A DNA stretch of 64,000 bases from Streptomyces sp. SS1-1 (lineage in GTDB: Bacteria; Actinomycetota; Actinomycetes; Streptomycetales; Streptomycetaceae). The stretch is taken from assembly GCF_008973465.1 (NCBI RefSeq), contig NZ_WBXN01000004.1, forward strand, positions 3,450,501 to 3,514,500, given 5' to 3'. The notes beneath the pieces were generated by a model, which worked only from the letters and a program-made list of their open reading frames with translations, had not been told where the DNA came from and did not search any database. Below, piece after piece: positions 34,176 to 43,457 of this stretch (positions are counted from its first letter, which is position 1; the number at the start of each line of letters is the position of its first letter). The position numbers were made by a program, and so were the translations under genes.

Positions 34176-36650
34176 TCAGACGTCCAGGGGCTGTTCCGCC
34201 CAGATCGTCTTGCCGTGGGACGACTGGCGGGTCCCCCAGCGCCGGGTCAGCTGCGCCACGAGGAGCAGCCCCCGGCCGCCCTCGTCGAAGGTGCGGGCCC
34301 GGCGCAGATGGGGTGCCGTGCTGTCGCCGTCGGACACCTCGCAGATGAGGGAGTCCTCGTGGGTGAGATGGATCAGGCGCAGCTGGACGGGCGGCCGGGC
34401 GTGCCGGATGGCGTTGGTGACCAGTTCGCTGACGACGAGTTCCGTGACGAACGCGGCGTCCTCCAGGCCCCACGCGTCGAGCCGGGCGAGCGCGTCCTTG
34501 CGGGCCTGGGCCACGGCGGACGGGGTGGACGGCACCTGCCAGGTGGCGACCTGGGAGGCGTCCAGCGCGCGGGTGCGGGCGACGAGCAGGGCGACGTCGT
34601 CGGGCGGCCTGGGCGGCAGCAGGTCGGTGAGGATCCGGTCGCACAGGGCGTCCAGGGTGGGTTCGGGGCCGGTCAGCAGACCGCTCAGCCGGCTGACGTC
34701 CGCCTCCCCGTCCCCGTCCCCGGCGCGGGACCGGCCGCCGGGCGTGATCAGGCCGTCGGTGTAGAGGGCGAGCAGGCTGCCCTCGGGCAGGTCGATCTCG
34801 GCGGCCTCGAAGGGCAGGCCGCCCACGCCGAGCGGCGGTCCGGGCGGCAGGTCGACGCGCTCGGCGGCGCCTCCGGGGGCGACCACGACCGGCGGCGGAT
34901 GCCCGGCGCGGGCCAGGGAGCAGCGCCGGGAGATCGGGTCGTACACGGCGTACAGGCAGGTCGCGCCGACCTCTCCCTCGCACTCGGGGTGCCGCTCGCG
35001 CGTCCGGCCGCCGTCCCGTTCGGTGGACAGCCGGGACACCAGGTCGTCGAGGTGGGTGAGCAGTTCGTCGGGGGCCAGGTCGATGTCGGCGAGGGTGCGT
35101 ACGGCCGTCCGCAGCCGGCCCATGGTGGCGGAGGCGTGGATGCCGTGCCCGACGACGTCCCCGACGACGAGGGCCACCCGCGCCCCGGACAGCGGGATCA
35201 CGTCGAACCAGTCGCCGCCGACCCCGGTGTGCGCGCCCGCCGGGAGGTAGCGGGTGGCGACCTCCACGGCCGCCTGCTCGGGCAGCCGCTGCGGCAGCAG
35301 GCTGCGCTGCAGGGTGACCGACCGGTCGCGTTCGTGGGTGTAGCGGCGGGCGTTGTCCATGCAGACGGCCGCGCGGGCCGCCAGTTCCTCGGCCAGCACC
35401 ACGTCGTCCTGCTGGAAGATCTCGGGGTGGCGGTGCCGGGCGAGGACGGCGACGCCGAGGGTGGTGCCGCGCGCGGTCAGCGGCACCGTCATCACCGAGT
35501 GGATGCCGAACTCCCGGACGCGGGCGGCCCGGACCGGGTCGTGCGCCACGAGCGCGGTGATCGCCGGATGCGTCATCTCGTACGCCGTGGCGTGTCCGGA
35601 GCGCAGCGTCTCGACCGGCGCGGAGCCCTCAGAGAACCGTTCCAGGGAGCCCAGCGCGGTGACCGCCTCCGGGACGCCCGGGGTCACGGACTGGTGGGCG
35701 GCCCGGAGCAGTTCCAGCGGGCCGGGCGGCGGGCCGCCGCGCCGGGACGTGTCCGGCGGGTCGTCGACGGCGGTCAGCAGGTCGACGGACGCGAAGTCGG
35801 CCAGTTCGGGGACGACGACGTCGGCCAGTTCCTGCGCGGTGCGCATCACGTCGAGGGTGGTGCCGATGCGCCGGCCCGCCTCGGCGATCAGCTGGAGCCG
35901 GCGGCGGGCCCAGTGCTGCTCGGTCATGTCGTGCGCGGTGAGGCAGACGCCCCGGACGACTCCGCCGGCGTCCCGCAGCGGGGACATCAGCAGCGACCAG
36001 GCGCCCACCCGGGTCTCGCCCGCGGCGGTCAGGAAGTCCTCGTCGACCTCCACCTCCCCGGTGCGCAGCACCCGGGCCATGCTCTCCTCCGCGCGCCGGC
36101 CGGCCGGATCGTCGACGATCTCCCCGACGCGCAGCCCCAGCATGTCGTCCTCGGTGAGGGCGACGGCCCGCTCCATGGCCCGGTTGGCCCGGCGCAGCCG
36201 CAGCCGGGTGTCGTACAGGGCCGTTGCGCAGCACGGGGACTGGGTGAAGCTCCAGCTCACGAAGGGGTCGTCGTGCCGCTCGGGCGGTGACGGCCGGTCG
36301 GGCGGCGCGCTGACGCAGAACCACTCGCGCCGCCCGTTCTCCCGGGTCCGGTGGTGGGCCAGGACCTTGGCGGTGAGCGTACGGCCGTCGCGGTGCCGGA
36401 GAGCGACCGTGCCGTGCCAGCGCCGCAGCCGGGGGAACGGGGGCAGGTCCCGCCCGCGCGGCGGCTCGGCCAGCAGACCGGCCGCCGGACGGCCCACGAT
36501 CTCACCGGCCGGGTGACCGAGGAGCCGCTCGGCGCCCGCGTTCCAGCCGGTGACGGTGCCGTGTTCGTCGACGGTGACCCGGGCGGTCAGGTCCGCGCCG
36601 ACCAGATCGTCGAGGTCGGACGGGGCCCGGGCGCCGGCGGGCTCGTGCAT
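34176..36650 (-). CDS. PAS-PAS-GAF-SpoIIE phosphatase with HATPase domain
   Basis: An 824-residue cytoplasmic multidomain regulator. A PAS domain (about 20-115) includes GTVTGWNAGAERLLGHPAGEIVG. A second PAS (about 130-245) includes RANRAMERAVALTEDDMLGL. A GAF domain follows (about 255-425). The PP2C SpoIIE phosphatase (about 440-665) has GGDWFDVIPL, VVGDVVGHGIHASATM and ALYTDGLITPGG. A C-terminal anti-sigma-like HATPase (about 690-824) has FVTELVVSELVTNAIRHA and DEGGRGLLLVAQL. It could both bind and dephosphorylate anti-sigma antagonists in a partner-switch pathway. No cognate antagonist is encoded next to it. Confidence 0.93.
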   Translation of the reverse strand: MHEPAGARAPSDLDDLVGADLTARVTVDEHGTVTGWNAGAERLLGHPAGEIVGRPAAGLLAEPPRGRDLPPFPRLRRWHGTVALRHRDGRTLTAKVLAHHRTRENGRREWFCVSAPPDRPSPPERHDDPFVSWSFTQSPCCATALYDTRLRLRRANRAMERAVALTEDDMLGLRVGEIVDDPAGRRAEESMARVLRTGEVEVDEDFLTAAGETRVGAWSLLMSPLRDAGGVVRGVCLTAHDMTEQHWARRRLQLIAEAGRRIGTTLDVMRTAQELADVVVPELADFASVDLLTAVDDPPDTSRRGGPPPGPLELLRAAHQSVTPGVPEAVTALGSLERFSEGSAPVETLRSGHATAYEMTHPAITALVAHDPVRAARVREFGIHSVMTVPLTARGTTLGVAVLARHRHPEIFQQDDVVLAEELAARAAVCMDNARRYTHERDRSVTLQRSLLPQRLPEQAAVEVATRYLPAGAHTGVGGDWFDVIPLSGARVALVVGDVVGHGIHASATMGRLRTAVRTLADIDLAPDELLTHLDDLVSRLSTERDGGRTRERHPECEGEVGATCLYAVYDPISRRCSLARAGHPPPVVVAPGGAAERVDLPPGPPLGVGGLPFEAAEIDLPEGSLLALYTDGLITPGGRSRAGDGDGEADVSRLSGLLTGPEPTLDALCDRILTDLLPPRPPDDVALLVARTRALDASQVATWQVPSTPSAVAQARKDALARLDAWGLEDAAFVTELVVSELVTNAIRHARPPVQLRLIHLTHEDSLICEVSDGDSTAPHLRRARTFDEGGRGLLLVAQLTRRWGTRQSSHGKTIWAEQPLDV

Positions 36651-36730
36651 GATCGCTCATCTCGCTCTCGGAGGGATTCCGGCGGGGCCGCGCCCGGTCG
36701 CCCTTGCGGTGCCTCGCACGCTGAGCCTCC

Positions 36731-37543
36731 TCATCGGCGCGGTCCGGTGGCGGTGCCGGAGGTGGCGGGCTGGCAGCCGGGGCACCACACGGTCGTACGG
36801 CCGGCCACACGGGTCCGGCGCAACTGGGCGTGGCAGCGCGGACAGTGCGGGTCGGGGGTGTCCCGGCGGCCCGTCAGCCAGGAGGGGCGCGGCGGGACGC
36901 GTCCGGTGGGGACGGCGGAGCGCAGGGTGCGGCGCATCTGGCGGTAGAGGTCCCTGCGGTCGGCGCCGGTCAGATCGCTCGCCCGGCGGGCGGGGCTCAG
37001 CCGGGCCCGCCAGAGGATTTCGTCGGCGAGCAGGTTCCCGAGGCCGGCCACCGCGGACTGGTCGAGCAGCACGCCCTTCACGGCGCCCCGGCGCCCGCGC
37101 AGGGCCTCCTCGAACCGTTCGCGGTCCACGTCCAGGGCGTCCGGGCCCTGCCCGGCCAGCAGGCGGGCCACGGCGGAGTCGTCCTCGGCGAGCCACAGGC
37201 CCCGCAGCTTGCGCTGATCGCGGTAGCTGAGGCGGCGGTCGCCGGACAGGGTGAACAGCACGCGGTCGTGCGGCGCCACGGGGTCGTCCGGCCCGGCGCA
37301 CACGAGGGAGCCGGTCATGCCGAAGTGCAGGGCCAGGGTGGGGCCGCCGGTGCGGGCGAGCAGCCACTTGCCGTGCCGCTCGGCCCGGGTGATCCGCCGC
37401 CCCTCCAGCGCGTCGCGCAGCCGCCGCGTGCTCACGCCGTGGAGCACGCCCGCGTCGCGCACCTCGATCCGGCGCACGGTCCGGCCCCGTGCGCAGGCCC
37501 GGAGCACGCCCCGGAATCCCTCGACGTCCGGCAGTTCAGGCAT
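36731..37543 (-). CDS. Fpg/Nei family DNA glycosylase
   Basis: A 270-residue base-excision repair glycosylase/AP lyase for oxidised bases. It begins MPELPDVEGFRG, with catalytic Pro2 and Glu3 and a Lys in ERHGKWLL. The helix-two-turn-helix region contains LLDQSAVAGLGNLLADEILWRARLSP. A C-terminal zinc finger CPRC-X-CPGC (CPRCHAQLRRTRVAGRTTVWCPGC, in parts) is intact. Substrate preference (Fpg-like 8-oxoG versus Nei-like pyrimidines) is unclear. It lies in the same direction as the SpoIIE gene, 80 bp upstream of it. Confidence 0.92.
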   Translation of the reverse strand: MPELPDVEGFRGVLRACARGRTVRRIEVRDAGVLHGVSTRRLRDALEGRRITRAERHGKWLLARTGGPTLALHFGMTGSLVCAGPDDPVAPHDRVLFTLSGDRRLSYRDQRKLRGLWLAEDDSAVARLLAGQGPDALDVDRERFEEALRGRRGAVKGVLLDQSAVAGLGNLLADEILWRARLSPARRASDLTGADRRDLYRQMRRTLRSAVPTGRVPPRPSWLTGRRDTPDPHCPRCHAQLRRTRVAGRTTVWCPGCQPATSGTATGPRR

Positions 37544-37635
37544 GACGGACGGCCTCCTCAGGTGGATGCCGCACTTCTTATGGTGTGCCCGTTTCCTTCC
37601 GGCCTCTCACCTTTTGAGACGGTGTGGAAGCACGC

Positions 37636-39444
37636 CTAGTGGACGGTCACCGTGCGGGTCTCGGTGATCTGGTCCACGTCCGAGGTGCGCACGGTCACCT
37701 TCATCTCCCAGGTCCCGGCGACGGGCAGGTTGAGGAAGCTGTTGCCCCAGTAGCCGCCCTTGTCGGTGAGGGCGGCGTCCAGCGGCCCGATGTCCTGGCC
37801 CCGGTGCGTGAAGGAGATCCGCAGTTCGGGGACGGAGGAGATGCCGCCGTCGGGGCCGTAGACGACCGCCTCGATCGAGTTGTCGCCGACGCGGGCGGGG
37901 TCGATGGTGATCTGCGCCGTGCCGCGCCCGCCGGGTGTGCCGACGTCGAACGGCACATCGGTGACGGAGGCGCCGACGACCGCGGGCGCGGCGGTGGCCG
38001 CCTCGGACTCGGCCCGGCCGGGAAGTGTGCTGGTCAGCAGGGTGGTGACGGCCAGGACGGCCGCGCCGACGGCGACCTCGGTGAGCACGGAGCGGCGCAG
38101 CGCCCTGCGGTGAGCGGGATCGGGTTCTCCCCCGGCGGAGGGTTCCGGGCCGGCCGGCTCCGGCGGCGGCCCGGACGGCGGTCCGCCCACCGCCGCCGCC
38201 ACCTTCGTGCGGACCGCCTGGTCCTCGGACGGCTCCGCCACGGCGGGCGTCGTCTGCAGGGCCGTCCAGCGGCGGGACACGGCCGCCGCCGCGAGGAGCA
38301 CGACGACCGCCATCAGCTTGATGGCCAGGAGCCTGCCGTACGTCGTGTCGGCGAGCGCGTCCCAGCCGCCGAGGCCGCGCCAGGACTGGTAGACGCCGGT
38401 CACGACCAGGACGACCACGGAGGCGAACGCCACCCGGGAGAACCGGCGCACCGCCTCCGCGGGCAGGGCCCCGTGGTGGAGGGCGGCGAGCAGGGCCGCC
38501 AGACCGCCCAGCCAGACGGCCGTCGCGAGCAGGTGCAGCGCCGAGGAGGTCATGGCCACCGGCACCTGGATCCCCGCGGAGGCGTGCTCGCCGGCCGCCC
38601 AGGTCGCCGCGAGCCCCACGGCGAGGGCGGCGCCGGGCCGGCCGTACCGCCCGCGCCGCCGGGACACGCGCAGCAGGTGGGCGCCGGCGGCCAGGAGGAG
38701 GGCCAGCCGGGCCAGCAGGACGATGCCGGGGCGGCCGGTGAGGGTGCGGGCGGCGGCGTCGGCGTCGAACGCCCCGAGCGGGCCCTCGCCGCTCTCGTAC
38801 GGGGCGCGCAGCACCAGCAGGACGAGCGTGGCCGCGAGCAGCGCCCACCAGGAGGTGCGCAGCAGCCGGTCGTGGAGCGGCACGTGGGGCGGGCGGCAGA
38901 CGGCGACGAAGGCGGCGGTGCCGATGAGCAGGGCGACGGAGAGGTAGGCGAGGTAGCGGGCGATGGTGTGCAGGGCCTTGGTCACCGGGTCCTCGGTGGG
39001 GCCGCTGGCCAGGGCGGCGGCGGCCGTGGTGACGGTGGCCTTGCCGACGGAGAAGGTGAACGCGCCGGACACCGGGTGGCTGTCGGCCGACACCACCCGC
39101 CAGGCCACCGTGTAGGTGCCCTGCTCCAGCCCGGCGGGAAGGGTCACCCGGGCGGTGTCGGCGCCGTCCGGGCCGTTCTCCGGCTCCCCGACGCGCAGCC
39201 GGCGGCCGTCGGGGTCGAGGACGCGGAAGGAGTCGTCGAGCAGGGCGACGGACTCGCTGAAGGTCAGGGTGAGGTGTCTGGGTGCCGACTTCAGGACGGC
39301 GCCGTCCCCGGGGTCGGCGTCCCGCAGCACGGCGTGCGCGGAGGCGGGCCCGGCGCCGCCGAGGAGGAGCAGGACCAGCAGCGGGCCCAGCAGGAGCAGC
39401 CGTCGCGGCCCCCGTCGTCCCGGTCGTCCGTCCGCACACCCCAC
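37636..39444 (-). CDS. CopC-CopD copper transport fusion protein
   Basis: A 602-residue fusion. A signal peptide (LLLLGPLLVLLLLGGAGPASA) releases a CopC domain whose mature N-terminus is HAVLRDADPGDG; His1 is the expected copper(II) ligand, and DSHPVSGAFTFSVG is the second site. An eight-helix CopD domain follows from about residue 160, with conserved His in GEHASAG and SSALHLLATAVWLGGLAALL. A C-terminal extracytoplasmic domain (from about 480) looks like a beta-sandwich. Likely role is copper acquisition or tolerance. GTG 39444 follows GGAG by 8 nt. It lies 63 bp downstream of the SDR gene of the iron-box operon, so read-through is possible. Confidence 0.9.
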   Translation of the reverse strand: MGCADGRPGRRGPRRLLLLGPLLVLLLLGGAGPASAHAVLRDADPGDGAVLKSAPRHLTLTFSESVALLDDSFRVLDPDGRRLRVGEPENGPDGADTARVTLPAGLEQGTYTVAWRVVSADSHPVSGAFTFSVGKATVTTAAAALASGPTEDPVTKALHTIARYLAYLSVALLIGTAAFVAVCRPPHVPLHDRLLRTSWWALLAATLVLLVLRAPYESGEGPLGAFDADAAARTLTGRPGIVLLARLALLLAAGAHLLRVSRRRGRYGRPGAALAVGLAATWAAGEHASAGIQVPVAMTSSALHLLATAVWLGGLAALLAALHHGALPAEAVRRFSRVAFASVVVLVVTGVYQSWRGLGGWDALADTTYGRLLAIKLMAVVVLLAAAAVSRRWTALQTTPAVAEPSEDQAVRTKVAAAVGGPPSGPPPEPAGPEPSAGGEPDPAHRRALRRSVLTEVAVGAAVLAVTTLLTSTLPGRAESEAATAAPAVVGASVTDVPFDVGTPGGRGTAQITIDPARVGDNSIEAVVYGPDGGISSVPELRISFTHRGQDIGPLDAALTDKGGYWGNSFLNLPVAGTWEMKVTVRTSDVDQITETRTVTVH

Positions 39445-39507
39445 GCCGCATCTCCGCCTTCGGTCCGCACCGCCTCCGGGTACATACGCACGCGGCGGCC
39501 CCCGTGC

Positions 39508-40266
39508 TCACCAGCCGGGCCGTGCGGACACCCCGCCGTCCACCACGAGGTCGTGCCCGGTGATCCAGGACGCCAGGTCCGAGGCCAGGAACACGCAGGC
39601 GTCGCCCACGTCCCGCGGGCGCCCGAGCCGTCCCAGGGGCGCCGCCGCCCGCCATCGTGCCACCCCGTCCGGCCACGCCTCCGCCAGCCCCTCCCGGTGC
39701 ACGAGGCCGGGCGAGACGGTGTTGACGCGGACGCCGAGCGGGCCGTACTCCTGCGCGGCCGTGCGGGCGTGGGCCACCACCGCCGCCTTCGAGGCGCCGT
39801 AGTGGGCGTGCAGCGGGGCCGGGCGGGCCGCCTCGACGGAGGCGATGTGCGTGACCGAACCGCTGCCGGGCCGCATGACCTCCACCACGGCGCGGGTGCA
39901 GGCGAAGACGCCGGACAGGTTGGTGTCCACCACGGCCCGCCAGTCGGCCGCGGTCATCTCCGCCAGCTCCCGGGTGGGCTGCACGCCCGCGTTGTTCACC
40001 AGCGCGGTCAGACCGCCGCCCCACGCGGCGGCCTCGGCGACCAGCCGCCGGCACGCGTCCTCGTCGGTCAGGTCGGCCGTCAGGACGACGGCCCGGCCGC
40101 CCGCGTCCCGGATGCGCCCGGCGACCCGGTCGGCCGCGTCCCGCGCGGTGCGGCAGTGCAGGGCGACCGCCGTACCCTCCTCGGCGAACCGGGCCGCGAT
40201 GCCCTGTCCGATGCCGCCGCCCGCGCCCGTGACGAGGGCGACCTGTCCGTCGAGGAGTCCGCTCAT
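39508..40266 (-). CDS. SDR family oxidoreductase
   Basis: A 252-residue short-chain dehydrogenase. The NAD(P)-binding motif is VTGAGGGIGQGIAARF, then VNNAGVQP, the catalytic Ser in THIASVEAARP and the YGASK motif HYGASKAAVVAHARTAAQEYG. NTVSPGLV and the C-terminal VVDGGVSARPGW are standard. The HCRT after beta-strand 2 hints at NADP. Substrate is unknown. ATG 40266 overlaps the cupin stop by 4 nt (ATGA), so it is the fourth gene of the operon under the iron box. Confidence 0.9.
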   Translation of the reverse strand: MSGLLDGQVALVTGAGGGIGQGIAARFAEEGTAVALHCRTARDAADRVAGRIRDAGGRAVVLTADLTDEDACRRLVAEAAAWGGGLTALVNNAGVQPTRELAEMTAADWRAVVDTNLSGVFACTRAVVEVMRPGSGSVTHIASVEAARPAPLHAHYGASKAAVVAHARTAAQEYGPLGVRVNTVSPGLVHREGLAEAWPDGVARWRAAAPLGRLGRPRDVGDACVFLASDLASWITGHDLVVDGGVSARPGW

Positions 40267-40736
40267 GGACGGCACAGTTCCGCGATCCGGGCGGCCTCGT
40301 GGGGATAGCGCGCCGTGAGGTCCGCCAGGTCGCCGTGCTCGTAGTCCTCGTAGGTGAAGCCCGGGGTCATCGTGCAGCCGAAGAAGGCCCAGGAGCCCCC
40401 GGCCGCCACCCGGGCCCCCATCCAGGTGCCGGCGGGCACGGTGAGCTGGAGGTGCTGGCCGCGCGTTATGCCGGGGCCCAGGACGGCGGTGCGGGAGGTG
40501 CCGTCCGGGGCGAGGAGCAGCATCTCCAGGGGGTCGCCGAGGTAGAAGTGCCAGACCTCGTCGGACGGCAGGCGGTGCAGGGCCGAGTAGTCGTCGGCGG
40601 TGAGCAGGACGACGATCGCGGTGCCCTGCGGCCGTCCGTCGGGCCGTTCGGGTCCGGCCCAGGTACGGCGGAACAGCCCGCCCTCACGCGGGATCGGCTC
40701 CAGGCGGTAGTGCGCGACGAGTTCCTCGGGCGTCAT
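40263..40736 (-). CDS. cupin protein, DUF985 (cupin_5) type
   Basis: A 157-residue cupin of the DUF985 family. Motifs: MTPEELVAHYRLEPIPREGGLFRRTW, SALHRLPSDEVWHFYLGDPLEMLLLAPDG and VPAGTWMGARV, ending FFGCTMTPGFTYEDYEHGDLADL. The family has an eight-stranded barrel and is sometimes linked to sugar or small-molecule isomerisation; function here is unknown. ATG 40736 overlaps the acetyltransferase stop by 4 nt and its own stop overlaps the SDR start. Confidence 0.85.
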   Translation of the reverse strand: MTPEELVAHYRLEPIPREGGLFRRTWAGPERPDGRPQGTAIVVLLTADDYSALHRLPSDEVWHFYLGDPLEMLLLAPDGTSRTAVLGPGITRGQHLQLTVPAGTWMGARVAAGGSWAFFGCTMTPGFTYEDYEHGDLADLTARYPHEAARIAELCRP

Positions 40737-41344
40737 CCTCCACAAGCTACCTCCCGTGTCAGGAAGGCGAGTTGGGCTTCCTTGCGCGGGAGGTACACGT
40801 CCGGCAGGTCGATCTCGGGCAGTACGACGGCCGGTCCGGCGGTGAAGCCCTCCCGGAGGAAGCGGGCCACGGCCTTCTCGTTGCGCACGTCGGGGTCGAC
40901 GACCACCCGTGAGCGGCCCAGGGTGCGGAAGGCGTAGGCCGTGACGACGGTGAGCAGCGCGGACGTCCAGCCGGGCCGCCGGCCGCCCGGGGCGGCGGGG
41001 ACGAGCAGCAGGTGCAGGCCGATGTCGCCGGGCCGTACGTCGTAGCACTCGCCGACCCGGTCGGCGTCGGGTTCGTACGTCTGGAGCAGGGCGACCGGGT
41101 CGCCGTCGCGTGCGACGAGGAAGGCGTGGTGGGTGTCGAGGGTGGCCATATGGGCGTAGATGCCGGCGATCTGTTCCCGCGTCAGGCCGTTCATGCCCCA
41201 GAACACGGCCCGTTCCTCGCTCGCCCAGGCGTGCACGGTCGCGGCGTCGGCGTGCGGGTCGAGGGGGCGGACGGTGACGGTGCCGAAGCCGTCGACGGTC
41301 TGCTCGTGGACGGGGGCGGCGGCGGACGCGGGCCGGTCAGACAT
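40733..41344 (-). CDS. GNAT acyltransferase of the siderophore AlcB type
   Basis: A 203-residue GNAT-fold acyltransferase resembling AlcB/IucB/DesC-type enzymes that acylate N-hydroxylated diamines in hydroxamate siderophore synthesis. Recognisable points are TVHAWASEERAVFWGM, HHAFLVARDGDPVALLQTYEPDAD, and YDVRPGDIGLHLLLVP, followed by the acetyl-CoA segment GWTSALLTVVTAYAF and VVVDPDVRNEKAVARFLREGF. ATG 41344 overlaps the acylase gene by 8 nt. It is the second gene behind the iron box, which supports an iron-related role. Confidence 0.85.
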   Translation of the reverse strand: MSDRPASAAAPVHEQTVDGFGTVTVRPLDPHADAATVHAWASEERAVFWGMNGLTREQIAGIYAHMATLDTHHAFLVARDGDPVALLQTYEPDADRVGECYDVRPGDIGLHLLLVPAAPGGRRPGWTSALLTVVTAYAFRTLGRSRVVVDPDVRNEKAVARFLREGFTAGPAVVLPEIDLPDVYLPRKEAQLAFLTREVACGG

Positions 41345-43439
41345 CGGTCTCCTTCTCGAACGTGGTGAAGTCGGTGCGGATCGGGACCAGTTCGCCGCGC
41401 AGCCACAGCGGGAGCTGGTCGCGGTGGTGGGGGGAGCCGGGGACGCCGGACGCCCCGAGCGGGACGACCCAGCGGCTCTCCTCCCGGTCTGCCAGGTCCC
41501 AGACGTAGCGGGCGGCGGGGCCGCGGGCGCTGAGGTCGGTGAGTCCGGGCACGGAGGACGTGCACAGCACGCAGTCGTGGTCGCCGGACAGACCGGGTTC
41601 CCGGGACGCCGGGTCGGGCAGCGCCCGCCAGGGGGCGAGCCGGTGGGTGTCGCCCCAGGTGGGCGGGGTCGCGGTGGTGTCCTCGGCGACCTCCTCGACG
41701 GCCGCCCGCACCAGCTCGGCGCGGTCGACGCCGTACAGGTCGCCGGCGCGCAGCAGGTGTTCGAGGGCGAAGGCGACGCGGGGGAGCAGGGCCAGCCAGG
41801 GGAGCAGGACGTCGGGATAGGCGGGCGGGACGGCCGGCGCGGCGAAGGCGGGGTGCGCGGCGAGCCGGCGGACGACGGCCCCGCGCACCCGCGCGTAGAG
41901 GGCGGCGTCCACGCTGTCCGCGTCCATACGGCGGTCCCAGGCGAGCAGCGTGCGGCGGACGCGCTCGGCGCCGGGGCCGAGGGGGCCGAGTCCGGCCAGG
42001 AGGTCCAGCAGCGGGGTCGCCGAGGCCAGATGGGTGTCCGTGTGGATCGCCGGCATGTCGGCGGCCGACCAGTGCTCCTTCTCCGCGAGCAGGGCTGCGA
42101 TGCGGTCGGCGCGGTGCGGGGCCGCGAACTCCACGCCGAGGGGCGTGGCGAGGCCCCGCTGGTTGGCCATGACGGCGACGCCGTCGGTGAGGCCGCCGCG
42201 GGGTGTCTCGTGCCAGCCCCGCCACTCGTGTCCGGGTTCCCAGGCGGGCACCGGGTGGAGGCGGTTGGCGGTGGAGCGCACGGGCACCTTCCCGGCGACG
42301 CGGTGCAGCAGGCCGCCCTCGGTGTCGGCGGCCTGGACCACGTTGACGGGTTCCGTCCACGCGTCGAGGGCGCGGTCGACGTCGGCGACCCTGCGGGCCC
42401 GCAGCAGGGGCAGGAGGGCGCCGAAGCCGAGGTCGCCGGTGACGCGGGGCGGGTGGCGCAGGGCGAGCGCGAGGGGCGGGTCCTCCCGGTCGCCTTCCGC
42501 GGTGCCGTCGGGCAGCCCCTCCGGGCCGCCGACGATCACCGGTCCCCGGGCGGTCTCGATCACCTCGACCTCGACGGGGTCCTCCCCCGCGACCTCGACG
42601 GTCTCGGTGTGCCGGGGGGCGCGCCGCCACACCCCGTCCGGGTCCAGCGCCTCGACGCCGGCCCCGGTCCGTCGCAGCCGCTCGCGGTACAGGTCCTGGT
42701 AGTCGGCCATGGCGTTGGTGATGGCCCAGGCGACGGAGCCGGTGTGCCCGAAGTGGGCGATGCCGGGGACGCCGGGCACGGCGAGGCCGACGACGTCGAA
42801 GTCCGGGCAGGACAGCTGGATCTGCTGGTAGACGCCGGGTTCCTCGATGAAGCGGTGCGGGTCACCGGCGATGATCGCCCGGCCGGTCACGGTCCGTTCG
42901 CCGCTCACGAGCCAGCCGTTGCTCCCGGAGGTGCCCGGCCCGTCCGTGGCGAACAGGCCGACCGCCCCGGGTCCGAGGTGCCGCCGGGCCTGCTCCCGCC
43001 AGAGTTTGGCGGGGAAGCCCGCGAACAGCAGGTGGACGCTCAGCCAGATCCCGAACGGCGTCCAGGGCTCCCAGCGTCCGGGGGCGAGCCCGGTCCGCTC
43101 GAACTCCGGTGCCCGGCGGGCGCCTTCGGCCAGCCCCTCGTTCACCCCGTCGACGTACGCCCGTACCCAGCGCGCGGTCTCGGGGTCCTGCCGCTCCAGG
43201 GCGGCGAAGCAGCGTCGGGCGGTGTCGTCGAGGCGGGCCCGTCTGACGAGTACGTCCCAGGAGAGGGACTCGGCGCCGAGGAAGGACGCGGACGTGCCGC
43301 GCGCCCGGTGCCGTTCCACCTCGAGCTGCCAGGCCCGGTCGAGGGCGGTGACCCGGCCCTGGACGCGGGCGAGTTCGTCCACCCCGTCCGCCCGCAGATG
43401 CGGAATGCCCCAGGCGTCACGGAAGATCTCGCCGGCCAC
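41337..43439 (-). CDS. penicillin acylase family (Ntn-hydrolase) protein
   Basis: A 700-residue Ntn-hydrolase of the penicillin amidase family, usually cut into alpha and beta chains. The beta-chain nucleophile is Ser173 in TSGSNGWLVSGE, with N at 174. The alpha chain has IFRDAWGIPHLRADG, and beta-chain features include PHRFIEEPGVYQQIQLSCPDFDVVG and FGHTGSVAWAITNAMADYQDLYRERL. There is no signal peptide, unlike secreted acylases such as PvdQ. GTG 43439 was preferred to GTG 43445 because GGAGGG is adjacent to the latter but correctly spaced from the former. First gene of the iron-box operon. Confidence 0.9.
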   Translation of the reverse strand: MAGEIFRDAWGIPHLRADGVDELARVQGRVTALDRAWQLEVERHRARGTSASFLGAESLSWDVLVRRARLDDTARRCFAALERQDPETARWVRAYVDGVNEGLAEGARRAPEFERTGLAPGRWEPWTPFGIWLSVHLLFAGFPAKLWREQARRHLGPGAVGLFATDGPGTSGSNGWLVSGERTVTGRAIIAGDPHRFIEEPGVYQQIQLSCPDFDVVGLAVPGVPGIAHFGHTGSVAWAITNAMADYQDLYRERLRRTGAGVEALDPDGVWRRAPRHTETVEVAGEDPVEVEVIETARGPVIVGGPEGLPDGTAEGDREDPPLALALRHPPRVTGDLGFGALLPLLRARRVADVDRALDAWTEPVNVVQAADTEGGLLHRVAGKVPVRSTANRLHPVPAWEPGHEWRGWHETPRGGLTDGVAVMANQRGLATPLGVEFAAPHRADRIAALLAEKEHWSAADMPAIHTDTHLASATPLLDLLAGLGPLGPGAERVRRTLLAWDRRMDADSVDAALYARVRGAVVRRLAAHPAFAAPAVPPAYPDVLLPWLALLPRVAFALEHLLRAGDLYGVDRAELVRAAVEEVAEDTTATPPTWGDTHRLAPWRALPDPASREPGLSGDHDCVLCTSSVPGLTDLSARGPAARYVWDLADREESRWVVPLGASGVPGSPHHRDQLPLWLRGELVPIRTDFTTFEKETDV

Positions 43440-43457
43440 CTGCACCCCTCCCTCACT

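Noticed and set aside
32793..36290. A 1,165-codon open frame opposite the PAP2 and SpoIIE genes
   Set aside because: It crosses two genes with clear conserved motifs on the other strand.
37624..40308. Open frame opposite CopC-CopD and SDR
   Set aside because: Antisense shadow; the minus-strand genes have signal peptide, helices and catalytic motifs.
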